From Clostridia bacterium (GTDB lineage Bacteria > Bacillota > DULZ01), in contig JAAYOX010000307.1 in the NCBI GenBank assembly GCA_012520135.1, forward strand, positions 1 to 6,176: DNA of 6,176 bases. The letters run 5' to 3'. Numbering within the stretch: the stretch's first letter is position 1; each line of letters opens with the position of its first letter. A program made the translations under genes and the position numbers. The notes under the pieces are model-generated. The model did no database searches. It saw nothing but the letters and a program-made list of their open reading frames with translations, and had not been told where the DNA came from. Below are positions 5,482 through 6,176 of the stretch, piece by piece.

Positions 5482-5989
5482 AGACACGACCCAGATTGCG
5501 TTGTTGTTGGCGGTTGGTACTGTTTTGCGGATTGTAATGCCTGCTTATGGTGCGGGTATGAAGCCGGATGTAGCTCTGGCGATGCTTTTTATTATCATTG
5601 TTTTAAAGCCGAAGCCGAAAGTTGTATTGATTTCCGGGTTAATCGCCGGGTTTTTGGCGGCGTTGACTACCGGGTTTCCCGGGGGGCAAATCCCCAATAT
5701 TATCGATAAGCCGTTGACTGCCATGTTTGCTTTGGGAATTGTGACCCTGTTGAAAGGGCGCATTCCTGATGCGATTATTGCTTGCGTGTTAGGTGTGGTT
5801 GCCACCATTTTCAGCGGTACGGTATTTATGCTGAGTGCCCTGGCTTTAGTGGGACTTCCGGCGGCATTCAGCCTGCTCTTTACCACGGTAGTATTGCCGG
5901 CCACAATCCTAAACACCGTTTCCATTTTAGTCTTATACCCGGTTATCAATTTCAGTAAGAATCTGGTGGAAAACGCTCAAAGAACTTGA
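5471..5989 (+). CDS. trpP: Tryptophan transporter TrpP (YhaG family)
   Basis: TrpP is a small integral membrane protein of Gram-positive bacteria assigned to tryptophan uptake. This 172-residue product is very hydrophobic, with about six membrane segments near residues 8-25, 33-46, 50-67, 79-95, 99-126 and 130-158. It carries stretches that I recognise from Bacillus subtilis TrpP: GMKPD (29-33), TTGFPGGQIPNIIDKP (66-81) and LPATILNTVSI (142-152). Family length is normal and there is no cleaved signal peptide. The fold resembles the substrate-binding S components of ECF transporters, but no energising partner is in the window. The start at 5471 is set by GAGGTG (5458-5463), 7 bases upstream. 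Translation is predicted to be repressed by tryptophan-loaded TRAP, because the ribosome site and ATG are embedded in the triplet array. It may be cotranscribed with larA or use its own promoter. Confidence 0.93.
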   Translation: MSLRDTTQIALLLAVGTVLRIVMPAYGAGMKPDVALAMLFIIIVLKPKPKVVLISGLIAGFLAALTTGFPGGQIPNIIDKPLTAMFALGIVTLLKGRIPDAIIACVLGVVATIFSGTVFMLSALALVGLPAAFSLLFTTVVLPATILNTVSILVLYPVINFSKNLVENAQRT

Positions 5990-6026
5990 GCATGAATGAA
6001 ATTACAAAGAATGACGGAAAATGAAG

Positions 6027-6094
6027 CCGGATAATAATCAACACATAATGGTACCAGGAAGGTACTTCAGTTGACCGGCAAGTATCTCATCCGG
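6027..6094 (+). other. Inverted-repeat structure in the gene-free right end
   Basis: CCGGAT (6027-6032) can pair with ATCCGG (6089-6094), enclosing a small hairpin GTACC/GGTAC (6051-6055 and 6061-6065). The element lies immediately before the terminator-like hairpin at 6100. It could be part of the trpP 3' end or the leader of a gene beyond the window. It does not match a riboswitch class I recognise, and the stems are short enough to be chance. Confidence 0.3.
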
Positions 6095-6099
6095 AATTT

Positions 6100-6154
6100 A
6101 AGCCATGAAGGCCTTTTTCTCAGAAGAGAAGGTTTTCATGGCTTTATTGTTTTG
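6100..6154 (+). terminator. Intrinsic terminator hairpin downstream of trpP
   Basis: A perfect 10-base inverted repeat (6100-6109 and 6135-6144) encloses a second stem formed by CC/GG and CTC/GAG segments (6112-6132) around an AGAA loop, and is followed by the T-rich TATTGTTTT. It probably ends the larA-trpP transcripts, although it lies 110 bases after the trpP stop codon. An attenuator in the leader of a gene beyond the window is the alternative. Confidence 0.7.
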
Positions 6155-6176
6155 ACCCCCTTAAAAATCTCTTATG

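Noticed and set aside
5545..5949. 134-codon open frame on the minus strand inside trpP
   Set aside because: It is antisense to a clear membrane protein gene and its translation has no recognisable family features. Similar antisense frames inside panB, panC and larA were rejected for the same reason.
5992..6024. Ten-codon open frame just after trpP
   Set aside because: It has no ribosome site, is very short and resembles nothing known.

Overview
The window reads like the chromosome of an anaerobic, Gram-positive clostridial bacterium of the Desulfotomaculum/Pelotomaculum type. This is inferred from strong GGAGG-like ribosome sites, moderate GC content, a DUF2520-panB-panC-panD cluster, a LarA-type nickel racemase homologue and a Bacillus-type TrpP transporter. 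The species cannot be fixed from the sequence alone.

Positions 1-3063 (+ strand) start with a strong intrinsic-terminator hairpin (18-60). A tightly packed pantothenate operon follows: a Rossmann/DUF2520 protein (87-1007, probable ketopantoate reductase), panB (958-1803), panC (1830-2681) and panD (2683-3063). Together they would cover every step specific to pantothenate: ketoisovalerate to ketopantoate (PanB), ketopantoate to pantoate (the DUF2520 protein, inferred), aspartate to beta-alanine (PanD), and pantoate plus beta-alanine to pantothenate (PanC). For each gene the best start lies downstream of the longest possible start and is fixed by a good ribosome site. The first two genes overlap by 50 bases.

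Positions 3079-3795 (- strand) hold a Sir2-family NAD-dependent protein deacylase that converges on panD. A 272-base divergent intergenic region (3796-4067) follows, carrying the promoter of the next gene.

Positions 4068-5333 (+ strand) hold a LarA-family racemase with all its nickel-cofactor and catalytic residues, but no larB, larC or larE nearby. Positions 5471-5989 (+ strand) hold the membrane protein TrpP, a predicted tryptophan transporter. The window ends with a structured, gene-free stretch containing a terminator-like hairpin (6100-6154).

The most interesting signal is regulatory. The ribosome site and start codon of trpP lie inside a run of eleven GAG/TAG triplets spaced almost exactly five bases apart (5413-5481). 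This is the signature of a binding site for TRAP, the tryptophan-activated RNA-binding protein MtrB, and trpP is a known TRAP target in Bacillus subtilis. A second, similar run of eight NAG triplets (4044-4087) covers the ribosome site and start codon of the larA homologue just upstream. If both are real, this racemase belongs to a tryptophan-controlled regulon, which would suggest a substrate related to tryptophan, such as an aromatic 2-hydroxy acid. The first part rests on sequence plus known biology; the second is a hypothesis.
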